NCBI GenBank assembly: GCA_027022365.1
Contig: JALVYU010000026.1
Coordinates: 248,001-312,000 of the forward strand
Reading direction: 5' to 3'
Length of the DNA stretch: 64,000 nucleotides
From: Desulfurococcales archaeon
GTDB taxonomy: Archaea; Thermoproteota; Thermoprotei_A; Sulfolobales; Desulfurococcaceae
Below the pieces are notes generated by a model. That model was not told the origin of the DNA. It searched no databases and worked only from the letters and a program-made list of their open reading frames with translations. The number at the start of each line of letters is the position of its first letter. The first letter of the stretch is position 1. Shown piece by piece: positions 35,679 to 45,274 of this stretch. Made by a program: the position numbers and the translations under genes.

Positions 35679-38417
35679 TTATGGAGCTGGTTTACACTGG
35701 TTTGCTATGAGCTCTATTATTTTATCTATGTGTTTCTCTGGTTGTTCAATCCTTATTGTTACATGATCTTTCTTCCCTCCGCCTCTAGCACCATATTTTT
35801 TAAGCTCCTCTACGACCTTGGTTAGATCTACCTTGTTATTCCTGCATGTTTCGGGATGAGTTGCTATTTCAACTAGTTTTTCATCATAACTGATCACTAT
35901 GTATTTCTTCTTTAGTGAGTAATATTCTACAAGTTCGCGGAACAATTGTTTGTCTCCTATGCCCTGCTTTATCACAGCTACGTAAGTGTTGCATACAGGT
36001 GTCTTGGAGTTCTCTATGTCTTTCATGAGAAGTTCTTTCACTAATTTCCTATACTCGGAGATGAGCATGCGTTGCTCATATAGTTCTCTAGCCTTCTTCC
36101 GAGCCGAGTTGACAGGACTTCCTGTGTCAAGACCTAGCACGTCTGCTATTTCTTTTATTTCGTTTTCCAGCTTCTCTATGTAGGGCGGTAGCCTTGTGCT
36201 AGCGATGTATTCTAAACGGTATACTCCATCCTGTATTTTCTCAGTATTTATGATCTTTATTGCACCGACCTCCGATGTATTCGCTACATGAGTTCCAAAA
36301 CATGCTTCTGCATCATAACCGGGGATCTCGACTATTCTGATTATTGGCTGAATTACCGCTCCGCCCTCGTATATTTTCAGGCCGTACTTCTTCTCTGCCT
36401 CGAATTTTGGTAGGTAATGTAATTTCAGCCCTATATGCTCCTGTATAACCTTGTTGGCTATTTCTTCGATCATTCGTATCTCTTCCCCTGTTATTTGCTT
36501 ATAATGAGTTATATCCAGCCTAGCCTTCTCAGTAGTCTTCTCAGCTCCTGCTTGCCACACATGTTCGCCGAGGACTCTACGTGCGGCAGAGAGAATAATG
36601 TGTGTGGCTGTATGGTGCTTCATCAACGTGTATCTTCTATCCCAGTCAATAACTCCTCTGATCTCTGTACCGATGTCTTCGGGGGAGGGTTCCTTGTCTA
36701 GTCTATGTATAATGACGTTTCCTACCTTGTAGACTCCTTCGACTCGGTACTTGTTGTCCGCTATCTCGATAACGCCTGTATCGTGTTCTTGCCCGCCTCC
36801 ACGCGGGTAAAAGGCCGTCTGGTCAAGTATGACGTAATTATCTCTGATACCGAGTATTCTCGCCTTGAATTCCCTCATATATGGATCCTTATGAAATAGA
36901 AGGCTTGTTTCTGGAAAGTTACTAGCCCACGAAGCTATATCTGATGATACATCGGTCTTCTTTTCCTTTATTAGGGCTCGAGAACCACCATGTCTTGACG
37001 CGACGATACTATAGAAGTTTGGTGGAACATCTATTTTTACACCGAGTCTCGACGCGTATGATACTACTATTTCGGGCGGGATGCCATGGGAGTCATATAT
37101 CTCTATCATGGCGTCGAGATCGAGTTTCTTCTTTTTCTTAAGGATCCTTTTCACTATGCGGAATCCTCTATCGATGACGTCTAGGAATCTCTTAGTCTCC
37201 ACGCTTAATACGTCTACGATATAATTCATTCTTTCCCTAAACTTTGAGTAGATGTACTTGTCTTTCCAATAATTGGCCTGTAGTTTGAACAGCTCTAAGA
37301 TTATATCCTCTAGTCTCGAAGGCTCGACATTCAGCTGGAGAAGGGTTTTGAGGGTCCTTCTTATTACTAGGCGGGCCAGATAGCCTTCACCAACATTTGA
37401 CGGGACTATATAGTCTGATAGCATCAGGGATACAGTACGGATGTGGTCTAGGAGAGTGTATAGCCTTATTGATTCGATCAGTTGTTCGTAATACTTAGAA
37501 TACCCGATCCTTTCTACCTCATGTTTCAGTTTATCCAGACTATCAATCTCCTTATCGCTAAGCAGGTATGCAACCCTTCTTAAAACATCATATGGCGGCT
37601 CCTCTATCCCTAGTAGATCCTTGTATTTGCCGACCAGTTCTCCGTAGATGGTGTGGTACGAGGTTGGTAAGCGCTGAGTGAACCATGCTATTCTCTCTAT
37701 GCCGTACCCTGTATCCACCACTGTTATAGGCATAAGCTCGCGCTTATCATCTCTTATACGGTACTTCATAAATACAAGCGTTGCAAGTTCAAGACCGTCA
37801 ACCACTACCTCGTAAGCAGGCCCGGCGTTTCCTCCGCCTTCCCACCATGATTCTTTGAATACTAGATCGTCGGGATCAATACCTATTTCTTTAGTGAAGA
37901 ACTCAAATGCGTGGCTTAGAGTTTCGTCTACCCAGTAGACGCGATTATCTTTTTTATTGAATGCATGGTGCCCGCCCATTTCGAAGCTTGTAAGATGTCT
38001 ACCGAATGTTAGGCCGACATTGTCTATGTCTTCTAGCCTTATACATGGTTGTACTATCACTAATGGATTATAAGGAGGATCAACTATTCCCTCAGTCACT
38101 GCCGGCTGGAAAACAACTATTGATGCTATTGTCAAGTATAAGTCGTTCCTCCAACGAGCGAGAACAGGATAGGGTTCAATATAGCCGTGATTATTCCTTA
38201 CGAAATAGTCTATGAATCTTCTGCGGACCTCCTCCAAACCCAAGCTCTCGATATTAGGGTAGTCTTTGATTAGGAAATCATATTTACTGCACGGTCTATC
38301 GGGACACGTTTCCCGAGGTACTCGGCTCCAAAACGTTGCACCACATACTTTACACTTATAGGGCTTATAGTCGTGTTCTGGCAGAAACTTGTTCTTGAAC
38401 TCGGGCTCTACTGTCAT
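35679..38417 (-). CDS. alaS: Alanyl-tRNA synthetase
   Basis: 912 residues, archaeal size. N-terminal zinc finger 'CKVCGATFWSRVPRETC', class II core ('GGHHAFNKKDNRVYW', 'GYGIERIAWFTQR'), editing-domain 'HHTATHIILSAARR' with a later 'EACFGTHV' and a C-terminal DHH-associated part. Charges tRNA-Ala with Ala. Starts at ATG 38417. Confidence 0.97.
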   Translation of the reverse strand: MTVEPEFKNKFLPEHDYKPYKCKVCGATFWSRVPRETCPDRPCSKYDFLIKDYPNIESLGLEEVRRRFIDYFVRNNHGYIEPYPVLARWRNDLYLTIASIVVFQPAVTEGIVDPPYNPLVIVQPCIRLEDIDNVGLTFGRHLTSFEMGGHHAFNKKDNRVYWVDETLSHAFEFFTKEIGIDPDDLVFKESWWEGGGNAGPAYEVVVDGLELATLVFMKYRIRDDKRELMPITVVDTGYGIERIAWFTQRLPTSYHTIYGELVGKYKDLLGIEEPPYDVLRRVAYLLSDKEIDSLDKLKHEVERIGYSKYYEQLIESIRLYTLLDHIRTVSLMLSDYIVPSNVGEGYLARLVIRRTLKTLLQLNVEPSRLEDIILELFKLQANYWKDKYIYSKFRERMNYIVDVLSVETKRFLDVIDRGFRIVKRILKKKKKLDLDAMIEIYDSHGIPPEIVVSYASRLGVKIDVPPNFYSIVASRHGGSRALIKEKKTDVSSDIASWASNFPETSLLFHKDPYMREFKARILGIRDNYVILDQTAFYPRGGGQEHDTGVIEIADNKYRVEGVYKVGNVIIHRLDKEPSPEDIGTEIRGVIDWDRRYTLMKHHTATHIILSAARRVLGEHVWQAGAEKTTEKARLDITHYKQITGEEIRMIEEIANKVIQEHIGLKLHYLPKFEAEKKYGLKIYEGGAVIQPIIRIVEIPGYDAEACFGTHVANTSEVGAIKIINTEKIQDGVYRLEYIASTRLPPYIEKLENEIKEIADVLGLDTGSPVNSARKKARELYEQRMLISEYRKLVKELLMKDIENSKTPVCNTYVAVIKQGIGDKQLFRELVEYYSLKKKYIVISYDEKLVEIATHPETCRNNKVDLTKVVEELKKYGARGGGKKDHVTIRIEQPEKHIDKIIELIANQCKPAP

Positions 38418-38616
38418 GAATTAACACCACTACTATTTTGCATGCTCCATATTGTTTCTCTATAGTACGTCTTACTGAGAATAATATCATGGTTTTTACA
38501 ACTAATTATACCTAATCACGAAAACACGCTAGCAAAACAACATAGATAGAATTGAACTAACAGGTTACGTTTTCCTAAAAACTAATACGTTAATACTCTA
38601 CACAATATAACCACTG

Positions 38617-38746
38617 TTTTTAGCCGAAGAGGGCGCCTAGACCCTCAGCAAGCTCCTCCTCGCTAACAGTCTCCTTCTCTTCCTCCTCAGCAGCCTCTTC
38701 CTCCTTCTTCTCCTTCTCCTCAGCAGGCTGCACAGGAGCAGCGGCT
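38617..38746. repeat. 130-bp direct repeat, copy 1 (P1 gene tail)
   Basis: Identical to 39047-39176, 430 bases downstream in coordinates. It covers the acidic tail and stop of P1 plus a few bases of the trailer. Confidence 0.95.
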
Positions 38747-38943
38747 GGAGCAGCTGTTACTGGCGCTGCAAGAGCCTGTTCGAGAACCTTGGCTATGTCT
38801 ATGTTCTTTATTGCCGCTACCAATGATTTTACCTTTACATCGTCTACCTCTACTCCAGCGGCTTCCAATACCTTCTTAAGGTTCTCTTCATTTATCTCCT
38901 TGCCTGCTTTGTATAGTAATAGAGACGCGTAGATGTACTCGAT
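38620..38943 (-). CDS. rpl12: Ribosomal protein P1/L12, apparent AUC start
   Basis: The frame extends N-terminally beyond the TTG at 38868 to 38943, giving '[20 protein letters not shown]' typical of archaeal P1 after the initiator. But the initiator codon itself reads ATC; the previous in-frame codons are GCG, GGA and then a TGA stop. A Shine-Dalgarno (ggtgagg) sits four bases before ATC. With it the protein is 107 residues, the family's usual size. Starting at TTG would remove the P0-binding helices. The acidic C-terminal tail is identical to that of P0. Part of the P1-P0-L1-L11 operon. Confidence 0.88.
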   Translation of the reverse strand: MEYIYASLLLYKAGKEINEENLKKVLEAAGVEVDDVKVKSLVAAIKNIDIAKVLEQALAAPVTAAPAAAPVQPAEEKEKKEEEAAEEEEKETVSEEELAEGLGALFG

Positions 38944-39046
38944 CGCTCCTCACCCCGTCCTTTATCTATCCAGCCTTTTATTCAAGCATACAAGTAACAT
39001 GGGTTTAGGAGTTTTAAATCCTTTCCTTTCTAGTGTCAGGAAAAAC

Positions 39047-39176
39047 TTTTTAGCCGAAGAGGGCGCCTAGACCCTCAGCAAGCTCCTCCTCGCTAACAGT
39101 CTCCTTCTCTTCCTCCTCAGCAGCCTCTTCCTCCTTCTTCTCCTTCTCCTCAGCAGGCTGCACAGGAGCAGCGGCT
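39047..39176. repeat. 130-bp direct repeat, copy 2 (P0 gene tail)
   Basis: Same 130 bases as 38617-38746. Divergent sequence on both outer sides indicates recent duplication or gene conversion, not a shared ancestor for the whole genes. Confidence 0.95.
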
Positions 39177-40072
39177 ACTGTTGGTACTTCTAGCCCTAGG
39201 TCCGGTGCGTACTTGGAGATCTCTGCGGCTAGTGCATAGGCTTTCATCAATGCTGTTCTGAACACATGTTCTGCGGTGTCCGGCGCCACGAATCCTGCTT
39301 CAGCAGCTAATGCTAGCGCGTGCCTGTATGCCTTGGTTATTGATAGCTCGATTACCTCTGGTACAGGCCATGCTATCTCAGAGCCCAGCTTCAGTGCGTC
39401 TAGGTGAGCATTGGTGAACATGTTCTCGTATTCTCCGAGGTCTAGGACTAGCTGATCACCTGGTATTAGTACTCCTGTATCATAGGCTATCTTTACCTTG
39501 AGCTTTACCTCCTTGAGCGCTATTCCTAGCCTCTGTAGTATGCTTGCTAGCTCTTCGGATATGACATCGCCCGGCTTTGCTACCTTTGTGTCCTTAGTTA
39601 TCCATATTGTGTTGCCCTGTATCTTTACGGGTATCTTGAGCTTGCTGAAAGTGCTTAGAATCGGTCCTGGCGATAACCCGGTGTTACCCTCCGGGACTAT
39701 TATTTCTTGGTCAGCTACTTCGCCTGGCTTGTAGAAGGTCTTGGCCTTGTATTTCTCGAACAGTAGGGCTAGTTCGAAAGCATTGAGGTTACTGAACACG
39801 AGGAGGTTCTGGCCTGTCAGTAGGTTTTCAAACTTCGACACGTCTAGCCCGGCTTTCTTTAGAGCTCTAAGTATGAGCTTGTTCTTGGATACTCTAAATA
39901 CGGCTACTTTGGCGAGCTTTTTCCTAAGTTTTTGTAGATGGTTTGTAGGGAATCCCTGTATATCCGCTATTAGGAATACGGGGTACTGCTTGAACAGAGA
40001 CGTCAGGTATTCTACCTCCTTTATCTTCCATTCAGGTATCCTCTTAGCTCTAGGCACTGCAGTCGCTGACAC
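39050..40072 (-). CDS. rplP0: Ribosomal protein P0/L10
   Basis: 340 residues. 'WKIKEVEYLTSLFKQYPVFL' at the start and 'FRTALMKAYALAAEIS' near the P1-binding region, ending in an acidic tail identical to P1's. P0 carries the stalk dimers on 23S rRNA. Follows rpl1 by seven bases. Confidence 0.96.
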   Translation of the reverse strand: MSATAVPRAKRIPEWKIKEVEYLTSLFKQYPVFLIADIQGFPTNHLQKLRKKLAKVAVFRVSKNKLILRALKKAGLDVSKFENLLTGQNLLVFSNLNAFELALLFEKYKAKTFYKPGEVADQEIIVPEGNTGLSPGPILSTFSKLKIPVKIQGNTIWITKDTKVAKPGDVISEELASILQRLGIALKEVKLKVKIAYDTGVLIPGDQLVLDLGEYENMFTNAHLDALKLGSEIAWPVPEVIELSITKAYRHALALAAEAGFVAPDTAEHVFRTALMKAYALAAEISKYAPDLGLEVPTVAAAPVQPAEEKEKKEEEAAEEEEKETVSEEELAEGLGALFG

Positions 40073-40079
40073 GGCTCAC

Positions 40080-40727
40080 TCACCCTATAACTTCCACTGG
40101 TGGACCCATAGTTGTTTTTACAACTATTTTAGCTATATTATTTGCACCGTTAGGCAACTTTGTCTCGAGCAATGAGAGTATTGTCTGCGCGTTCTCAACG
40201 AGATCATCTATGTTCATGTCCTCAGTACCGATACGCGTCATCAATTGGGGCTGATCCTTGTTTCTAAGGAGAACTGCTGACTTGTATCTCTTGATGAGAA
40301 CAGAGATATCTGCCGCTGGCGGCACAGGAACGGGGATCTTGCCTCTAGGGCCAAGTGCCGGTCCTAGTTTTCTACCAGCAATAGCCATTAAGTCCGTTCT
40401 CACGAGAACCCAGTCACACTGCTGTGCAATCTTCTTGGCTCCCTTCTTGTCTAGTGCTTCAAGCTCGGGCTTCGTTATGACTTTAGCTGCGCCTGATTCT
40501 CTCGCTTTTTCGGCCATTGCTCCATCGGCTACTACGCATATTATTTTATCCTTACCTAGCCCTTTGGGCAGAACGATTATTTCACGTATTCTACCCTCAG
40601 GAGACCTGGGATCAATATCTCTTAACACAATGATTAACTCGACGCTTTGTTTAAACCTGCGTGGCGGACTATATTTTATTGCTTTTTCAATTGATTCCCT
40701 TAGTTTCTCCTTTGATGGGAGAGGCAT
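40080..40727 (-). CDS. rpl1: Ribosomal protein L1
   Basis: 216 residues from ATG 40727 (an upstream in-frame start would add 13). 'RRFKQSVELIIVLRDIDPRS' and 'GRKLGPALGPRGKIPVPVPP' are L1 signatures. Binds 23S rRNA at the L1 stalk, and autoregulates in some archaea. Follows L11, preceding P0. Confidence 0.96.
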   Translation of the reverse strand: MPLPSKEKLRESIEKAIKYSPPRRFKQSVELIIVLRDIDPRSPEGRIREIIVLPKGLGKDKIICVVADGAMAEKARESGAAKVITKPELEALDKKGAKKIAQQCDWVLVRTDLMAIAGRKLGPALGPRGKIPVPVPPAADISVLIKRYKSAVLLRNKDQPQLMTRIGTEDMNIDDLVENAQTILSLLETKLPNGANNIAKIVVKTTMGPPVEVIG

Positions 40728-40732
40728 TATGG

Positions 40733-41257
40733 TTACACCTCTTCTTCCTCTGTTTCTTTCTCCCACTCAGGCTCGTACTTGGCTAGCACCGCGTCATATA
40801 TGCCTTCATCGATCTCCTTCTGGACTATCTTCGGATCCTTGCCGTTGACTGTAATACCTATACTTCTAGCGGAGCCTAATATTGTTTTAACACCTGCTTT
40901 GAGTGTTTTGGCTGTTAATTGCTCTTTCTTCATTAGAGCTATCTCTATGATCTTCTCAATGGGCAGGTCTCCTATCTTTTGATGCGCCGGATCGCCGGAT
41001 GGGTTCTTTGCACCAACGGCTTTAAGGAGAAGAGCTGTAGTTGTCGGTATTCCGACTTTTATCTCAAATTTCTTTGTTGCAGTATCAACTATTATCTCGA
41101 CCGGGACTGTTAATCCTTCGAACTGTTTCGTCGCTTCATTAATCGCTTTTACTACTTCCATGACATTGACCTTGAGGGGAGAGAGCGTCGGGCCTAGCGG
41201 TGGGCCCGGGTTCGCCTTACCTCCTTCAACCATTACTTTTACTACTTTTTTACCCAT
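40733..41257 (-). CDS. rpl11: Ribosomal protein L11
   Basis: About 174 residues from ATG 41257; a GTG at 41269 is in frame. '[20 protein letters not shown]' is the L11 hallmark. Its C-terminus is acidic and extended. Overlaps the end of spt5 if the GTG is used. Confidence 0.96.
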   Translation of the reverse strand: MGKKVVKVMVEGGKANPGPPLGPTLSPLKVNVMEVVKAINEATKQFEGLTVPVEIIVDTATKKFEIKVGIPTTTALLLKAVGAKNPSGDPAHQKIGDLPIEKIIEIALMKKEQLTAKTLKAGVKTILGSARSIGITVNGKDPKIVQKEIDEGIYDAVLAKYEPEWEKETEEEEV

Positions 41258-41258
41258 T

Positions 41259-41741
41259 TTACCCACCACCTTTCTTCACGGGCTTAACATAATCACCTGG
41301 AACGGTTATAGGCACATTGAAAGCAGCCTCTAAGATACTAAGCATTACCATATTCTTATTTCTATCTACGCTCACGACCTGGGCCTTCATACCTCTGAAC
41401 GGACCACGCACAATTTCGACAATATCTCCCTCACTAACCATCTCAATAACTGGTTTGGGCTTGACCAGCCTCTCTATTTCTTCGGGCTTAACTTTTACGA
41501 GCTGGCCTCGCTTCACGTACTTAACATCTGTTATTAATGGGTAAACTGAACCCAGATTAGGGGCTTCTATAAAGACGTAACCCTTGATCCCGGGAGGAAC
41601 AATAATTGATCGAGCGTCTATTCCCCTTTCTTCCCTAAGGACGCGAGCCCTATTTTCCACTATTAAAGCAACATCCAGTTCCCGGCCAGCCGTCGTCCGT
41701 ATTGCGAAAAACTGTGAAGTCCTTGTTGCCAACGATATCAT
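41259..41741 (-). CDS. spt5: Transcription elongation factor Spt5 (NusG)
   Basis: 160 residues: NGN domain ('[20 protein letters not shown]', '[17 protein letters not shown]') then KOW ('[20 protein letters not shown]'). Processivity factor for archaeal RNA polymerase. Overlaps secE by four bases. Confidence 0.96.
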   Translation of the reverse strand: MISLATRTSQFFAIRTTAGRELDVALIVENRARVLREERGIDARSIIVPPGIKGYVFIEAPNLGSVYPLITDVKYVKRGQLVKVKPEEIERLVKPKPVIEMVSEGDIVEIVRGPFRGMKAQVVSVDRNKNMVMLSILEAAFNVPITVPGDYVKPVKKGGG

Positions 41742-41923
41742 CCTCCGTAGAGCTGCGGGAATAGGAACGTTAGGAAGATCAGTCTGATGACGAAGGCTAT
41801 AGCACCTACGAGGGTCAGGCCGAGGAGACTTATTTTTAGACTGGTCATGTATTCTTCACGTGTGGGTTTAGTGGCAAGCCTGATTATACGGCGCCATGAA
41901 TCGATTAATTCTCTAAACCCCAT
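41738..41923 (-). CDS. secE: Preprotein translocase subunit SecE/Sec61-gamma
   Basis: 61 residues; an amphipathic helix ('ELIDSWRRIIRLATKPTREE') then one membrane segment, the SecE pattern. Start overlaps the spt5 gene (ATGA). Next to ftsY, in the usual archaeal gene order. Confidence 0.95.
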   Translation of the reverse strand: MGFRELIDSWRRIIRLATKPTREEYMTSLKISLLGLTLVGAIAFVIRLIFLTFLFPQLYGG

Positions 41924-41943
41924 TATCGATCCGCTCCATATCC

Positions 41944-42900
41944 TTAATATATATTCGGTAATATCTTATTTACAAATTCATCGATGCTGAAAGGCTTTAA
42001 ATCTTTATATTCCTGTCCAACACCTATCATTATGATCGGTTTTCTTATTGCATAGACTATGCTAAGCGGAACACCGCCTTGCTCATACGCATCGACCTTA
42101 GTTACAATAACGCCATCAACCCCGATGTATTCGTCGAAGAACTTTGCCTGCTCAATCGCATCATTACCAGTCAAGGCATCCACAACAAGTATTTTACGGT
42201 GAGGTTTAGAAACTCTAACCAGTTTCTTGAGCTCGTTAGCTAGATCTATATCTGTATGCATCCGCCCAGCAGTGTCTATTAAAACAACATCGTATCCACG
42301 GTTCTCAGCGTACTTGATAGCGTCAAAAGTTATAGCCGCAGGATCAGCGCCGTACTTCCCCATGAACACCGGTATACCTGTTCGTTGACCATGCAATTTT
42401 AATTGTTCCTGCGCACCGGCGCGGAACGTGTCAGCTGCAACCATTAGTGGCTTGTATCCCTTCTCCCTATATGCAACAGCGAGCTTGGCAATGGTTGTCG
42501 TTTTTCCAACACCATTAACCCCGAGAAAGACTATCTTATAGGGTTTATGGTTTTGGGCTTCCTCAAATATATCTAGATTTCCTGCTTCTCTGAATAAGCT
42601 AATTATCAGTTCTCTAAGCTTTATCACAAGCTCCTTCTTATTCCTTATATTGCCTCTCTTTATCTCTTCCCGAAGAGAATTTATTATGTATTCAGCACAT
42701 TCATAAGCAACATCGCTTTCAATAAGGCTGAACTTGAAATCTTCTAAAATCTCATCTAGTTTTTCTCTGGCTCCCAAAAACGAGGAGGCTTTCTCTATAA
42801 ACCTGGAAAATACTTTCTTTATCTTTCCAAACAATTGGAATACACCGATGCTATTTTTCTCCCTATCCTTGAGCTTTACTGGTCTGTTGTACCTGCGCAT
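41944..42900 (-). CDS. ftsY: Signal recognition particle receptor FtsY
   Basis: 318 residues. N domain of helices, then GTPase motifs 'GVNGVGKTTTIAKLA' (G1), 'DTAGRMHTD' (G3), 'TKVDAYEQGG' (G4). Couples SRP to the membrane translocon. The first 37 bases overlap the prefoldin gene, so the true start may be somewhat internal. Confidence 0.95.
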   Translation of the reverse strand: MRRYNRPVKLKDREKNSIGVFQLFGKIKKVFSRFIEKASSFLGAREKLDEILEDFKFSLIESDVAYECAEYIINSLREEIKRGNIRNKKELVIKLRELIISLFREAGNLDIFEEAQNHKPYKIVFLGVNGVGKTTTIAKLAVAYREKGYKPLMVAADTFRAGAQEQLKLHGQRTGIPVFMGKYGADPAAITFDAIKYAENRGYDVVLIDTAGRMHTDIDLANELKKLVRVSKPHRKILVVDALTGNDAIEQAKFFDEYIGVDGVIVTKVDAYEQGGVPLSIVYAIRKPIIMIGVGQEYKDLKPFSIDEFVNKILPNIY

Positions 42901-43327
42901 ACACGGACGCTAGGATCTGCTGTATGTAATTATATTCCGTCAGTGCCGACGCTAATTGTCTCTGAAGCCCATCTAATAGACGGCGTGTCTCGGCTATCCT
43001 CTTGTTTAGAAGTTTCATAGCATTTTCTTTATCAGTTTTGATATAATAGTTGCCACCAATATTTACCAGAAGCTTCTTATGCCATTCATCAACTATTTTA
43101 ACGGGCAGAAAGACTGTATTCATTCTATCCAACATGACATAAGAATCAGTGGAGCCTTCTGGGAGTTCATCTATTGTTGTTAGAGATAGTTGTAGCTCTG
43201 TTAGTTGAGCTGACAGTTCTTGTACTTGGGTTTGCAATATACCAATATATTCACGTAACTCGTTAGCCCTTATCATCAGCTCTGTCAAAGATATTTTTCT
43301 ACGTCCTTCTCTTGGTTGTTTACTCAT
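42863..43327 (-). CDS. pfdA: Prefoldin alpha subunit
   Basis: 154 residues. Two long coiled-coil helices flank the beta core 'YVMLDRMNTVFLPVKIVDEW'; typical of prefoldin alpha (GimC). It passes unfolded chains to the thermosome. Overlaps the LX gene by four bases. Confidence 0.92.
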   Translation of the reverse strand: MSKQPREGRRKISLTELMIRANELREYIGILQTQVQELSAQLTELQLSLTTIDELPEGSTDSYVMLDRMNTVFLPVKIVDEWHKKLLVNIGGNYYIKTDKENAMKLLNKRIAETRRLLDGLQRQLASALTEYNYIQQILASVYAQVQQTSKAQG

Positions 43328-43584
43328 ATCTCAAACCCCTTGATCATGGCGAGTGCTGCGATTCTTCTGTCTCTAACCTCGTCCAAACTGATCTCTTTGA
43401 CACTCGTGATCTTTATGTGCTTTCTCCTAAGCTTATGGTTGCTCCCCAGTACCGAGTATACATATTCAATCGCTTGTTCCTTCGTTAATGCTCTAACTTC
43501 TTTGGAGAATTTCTGCCATGTTGGATACCTATCATGGCTTATTAGCATGTAGCCCTCTACCTTGAATATTTTGACCTCGCTCAT
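43324..43584 (-). CDS. rplX: Ribosomal protein eL20 (LX)
   Basis: 86 residues. 'KIFKVEGYMLISHDRYPTWQ' with 'ALTKEQAIEYVYSVLGSNHK' matches LX/L18a. Sits between aIF6 and prefoldin, overlapping both by four bases. Confidence 0.93.
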   Translation of the reverse strand: MSEVKIFKVEGYMLISHDRYPTWQKFSKEVRALTKEQAIEYVYSVLGSNHKLRRKHIKITSVKEISLDEVRDRRIAALAMIKGFEI

Positions 43585-44264
43585 TTTTCTGCACCTTCGA
43601 AGCCTCTTTTAATACGTAGTATTTCAGGTCCGGTGGTTATTTCCCCAACTATAATGCCATAATTATTAGCTACTAGACCACTCTTTATAAAAGGTATTCC
43701 TGCATTTACAGTGCTTCTTTCAATACCTATGTTTAGTATCTCCTCAAGTTCTTTGATCTCATCATCGCTCACATCTGGGTGTATTACTCCCCCATTATCA
43801 TTTATCACGGCTAAGCTTCCCGGTATGGGCAGCCCCATTATGTTCTTCTTTATGATCTCTATACCTAACGTATCAGATATTTTGTCAATCTCCGAATCCT
43901 CTATCTCCTCGCTCGCTATTCCTATCTTATTGTTTACGAGGAACATGTTCCCCAGAGCAGTATATCTAGAGCCAGATAAGTATATGTTTAAGCCATATTT
44001 TTTCAAGAGCCTAGACAATGCATCGATTTCCTCATAATTAGTATTCCTGGGTAGTATGATGCCGTTGTTATTACCAACTACAAGTATTCCATGTAGAAAA
44101 GTCCCCGCGATCGTTATCCGAACTGTTTCAACGTTGAGAGCTTCCTGAATAGTATTTTCCTCTTCCCTAGTTATGCCGGGTGGTACTAGCGCTACCTTGT
44201 CATTAGCATAGATAAATACGCCGACATTGGCGTTACCCATTAATCCCAGCTTATATATTTCCAT
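43581..44264 (-). CDS. eif6: Translation initiation factor 6 (aIF6)
   Basis: 227 residues. Five-fold repeated structure with 'NANVGVFIYANDKVALVPPG', 'LSGSRYTALGNMFLVNN' and 'VIHPDVSDDEIKELEEILNI'. Anti-association factor of the large subunit. Directly upstream of eL20 with a 4-base overlap. Confidence 0.95.
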   Translation of the reverse strand: MEIYKLGLMGNANVGVFIYANDKVALVPPGITREEENTIQEALNVETVRITIAGTFLHGILVVGNNNGIILPRNTNYEEIDALSRLLKKYGLNIYLSGSRYTALGNMFLVNNKIGIASEEIEDSEIDKISDTLGIEIIKKNIMGLPIPGSLAVINDNGGVIHPDVSDDEIKELEEILNIGIERSTVNAGIPFIKSGLVANNYGIIVGEITTGPEILRIKRGFEGAEK

Positions 44265-44424
44265 AATTCACTCCCGCATCAGCTGTATTTCAATATATAT
44301 TGACATATTATATAGGAGATATTATAGTAATCTACCATACTACCGATAGAGACAATGCAGTTTATCAACTGAGCAACAAGGAAATAATTCCGGCTTTCTA
44401 GATAATCCAGATCATGTAAAAGAA

Positions 44425-44730
44425 TTATTTCTCGGTCCTCGAGCTAATTATGTTTTGTTTGCGGACAAGCAATACCTTGGCTACTTTTTCTTCTTTGTCA
44501 AATCTTATCTCGACCATGACTCGTCTCGGTGGCTTTTCTCTACTGAACCGCCATATATAATTGTTGACTTCATTTGATATCACGATTCTCTCTGCGTCCT
44601 TAAAGTGTCTAGCTACATACTTTCTGATCAGCCTTATCGCCCTGTCTGCCCTATTTGTTCTCCTTCCCCAGTACACGCGCTTTAAGGGGATCACATGTAT
44701 TGATTTCACGATTTTTCCTTCCTCACTCAT
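44425..44730 (-). CDS. rpl31e: Ribosomal protein eL31
   Basis: 101 residues; 'VIPLKRVYWGRRTNRADRAI' and 'ISNEVNNYIWRFSREKPPRR' identify eL31. A 160-base gap separates it from aIF6. Downstream of eL39, with a 30-base gap. Confidence 0.94.
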   Translation of the reverse strand: MSEEGKIVKSIHVIPLKRVYWGRRTNRADRAIRLIRKYVARHFKDAERIVISNEVNNYIWRFSREKPPRRVMVEIRFDKEEKVAKVLLVRKQNIISSRTEK

Positions 44731-44760
44731 AGGGGCTCACCCAAGCCATGTGTGATATCA

Positions 44761-44916
44761 TTAGACTTTTAGCTTGTTTCTCCTCCAGTGTCTTCTTCTC
44801 ATGCCTCTTCTTACTTTGAGGCGTGTCCTTATACTTACCCATATAGGTACGGGTGCGTTGGACTTGTAAGCTGCTGCAAGCCTGAGTTTGCGGGCGAGTG
44901 GCTTATAGCGGGCCAT
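44761..44916 (-). CDS. rpl39e: Ribosomal protein eL39
   Basis: 51 residues, missed by length filters. Starts 'MARYKPLARKLRLAAAYKSN' and ends 'RRRHWRRNKLKV'; the basic, short eL39 pattern. Lies between eL31 and PDCD5-like genes in the usual archaeal order. Confidence 0.95.
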   Translation of the reverse strand: MARYKPLARKLRLAAAYKSNAPVPIWVSIRTRLKVRRGMRRRHWRRNKLKV

Positions 44917-44928
44917 ATATGTTCACCC

Positions 44929-45255
44929 TTATTTCCTAATAATACGAATACGTGTCTCCCTATGGGTCTGTTCATATATCTGGGCAAGCAGAGTTTTCAA
45001 TAACTCATCCGTCACTGGAATAGGTAGTCTACCAGCCTGAGCTAAAGCAATTATCTGTTGTTCCACCAGGGAAGCGAGCTCGGGTTTGACGAGTCTTAGA
45101 TTAGCCAGTCTTTCACGAGCTTCTGGAGTCATTATTTTGCGGAGCAATGCTTCTACTTGTAGCCTACGCTGTCGCTCCTCCTCCATTTTCTTCTGTAGTT
45201 CTATCAGTTTTCTCCGCTTAAGCTCCTCGAGATCAGCATCGTATCCTTCAGCCAT
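44929..45255 (-). CDS. PDCD5-like DNA-binding protein
   Basis: About 108 residues from ATG 45255 (GTG 45264 in frame). Acidic start, then a three-helix bundle with 'RLANLRLVKPELASLVEQQI' as in PDCD5/TFAR19 proteins. Binds nucleic acid. Next to eS19 and eL39. Confidence 0.9.
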   Translation of the reverse strand: MAEGYDADLEELKRRKLIELQKKMEEERQRRLQVEALLRKIMTPEARERLANLRLVKPELASLVEQQIIALAQAGRLPIPVTDELLKTLLAQIYEQTHRETRIRIIRK

Positions 45256-45274
45256 TCTTGTCACCGCTAAAATA

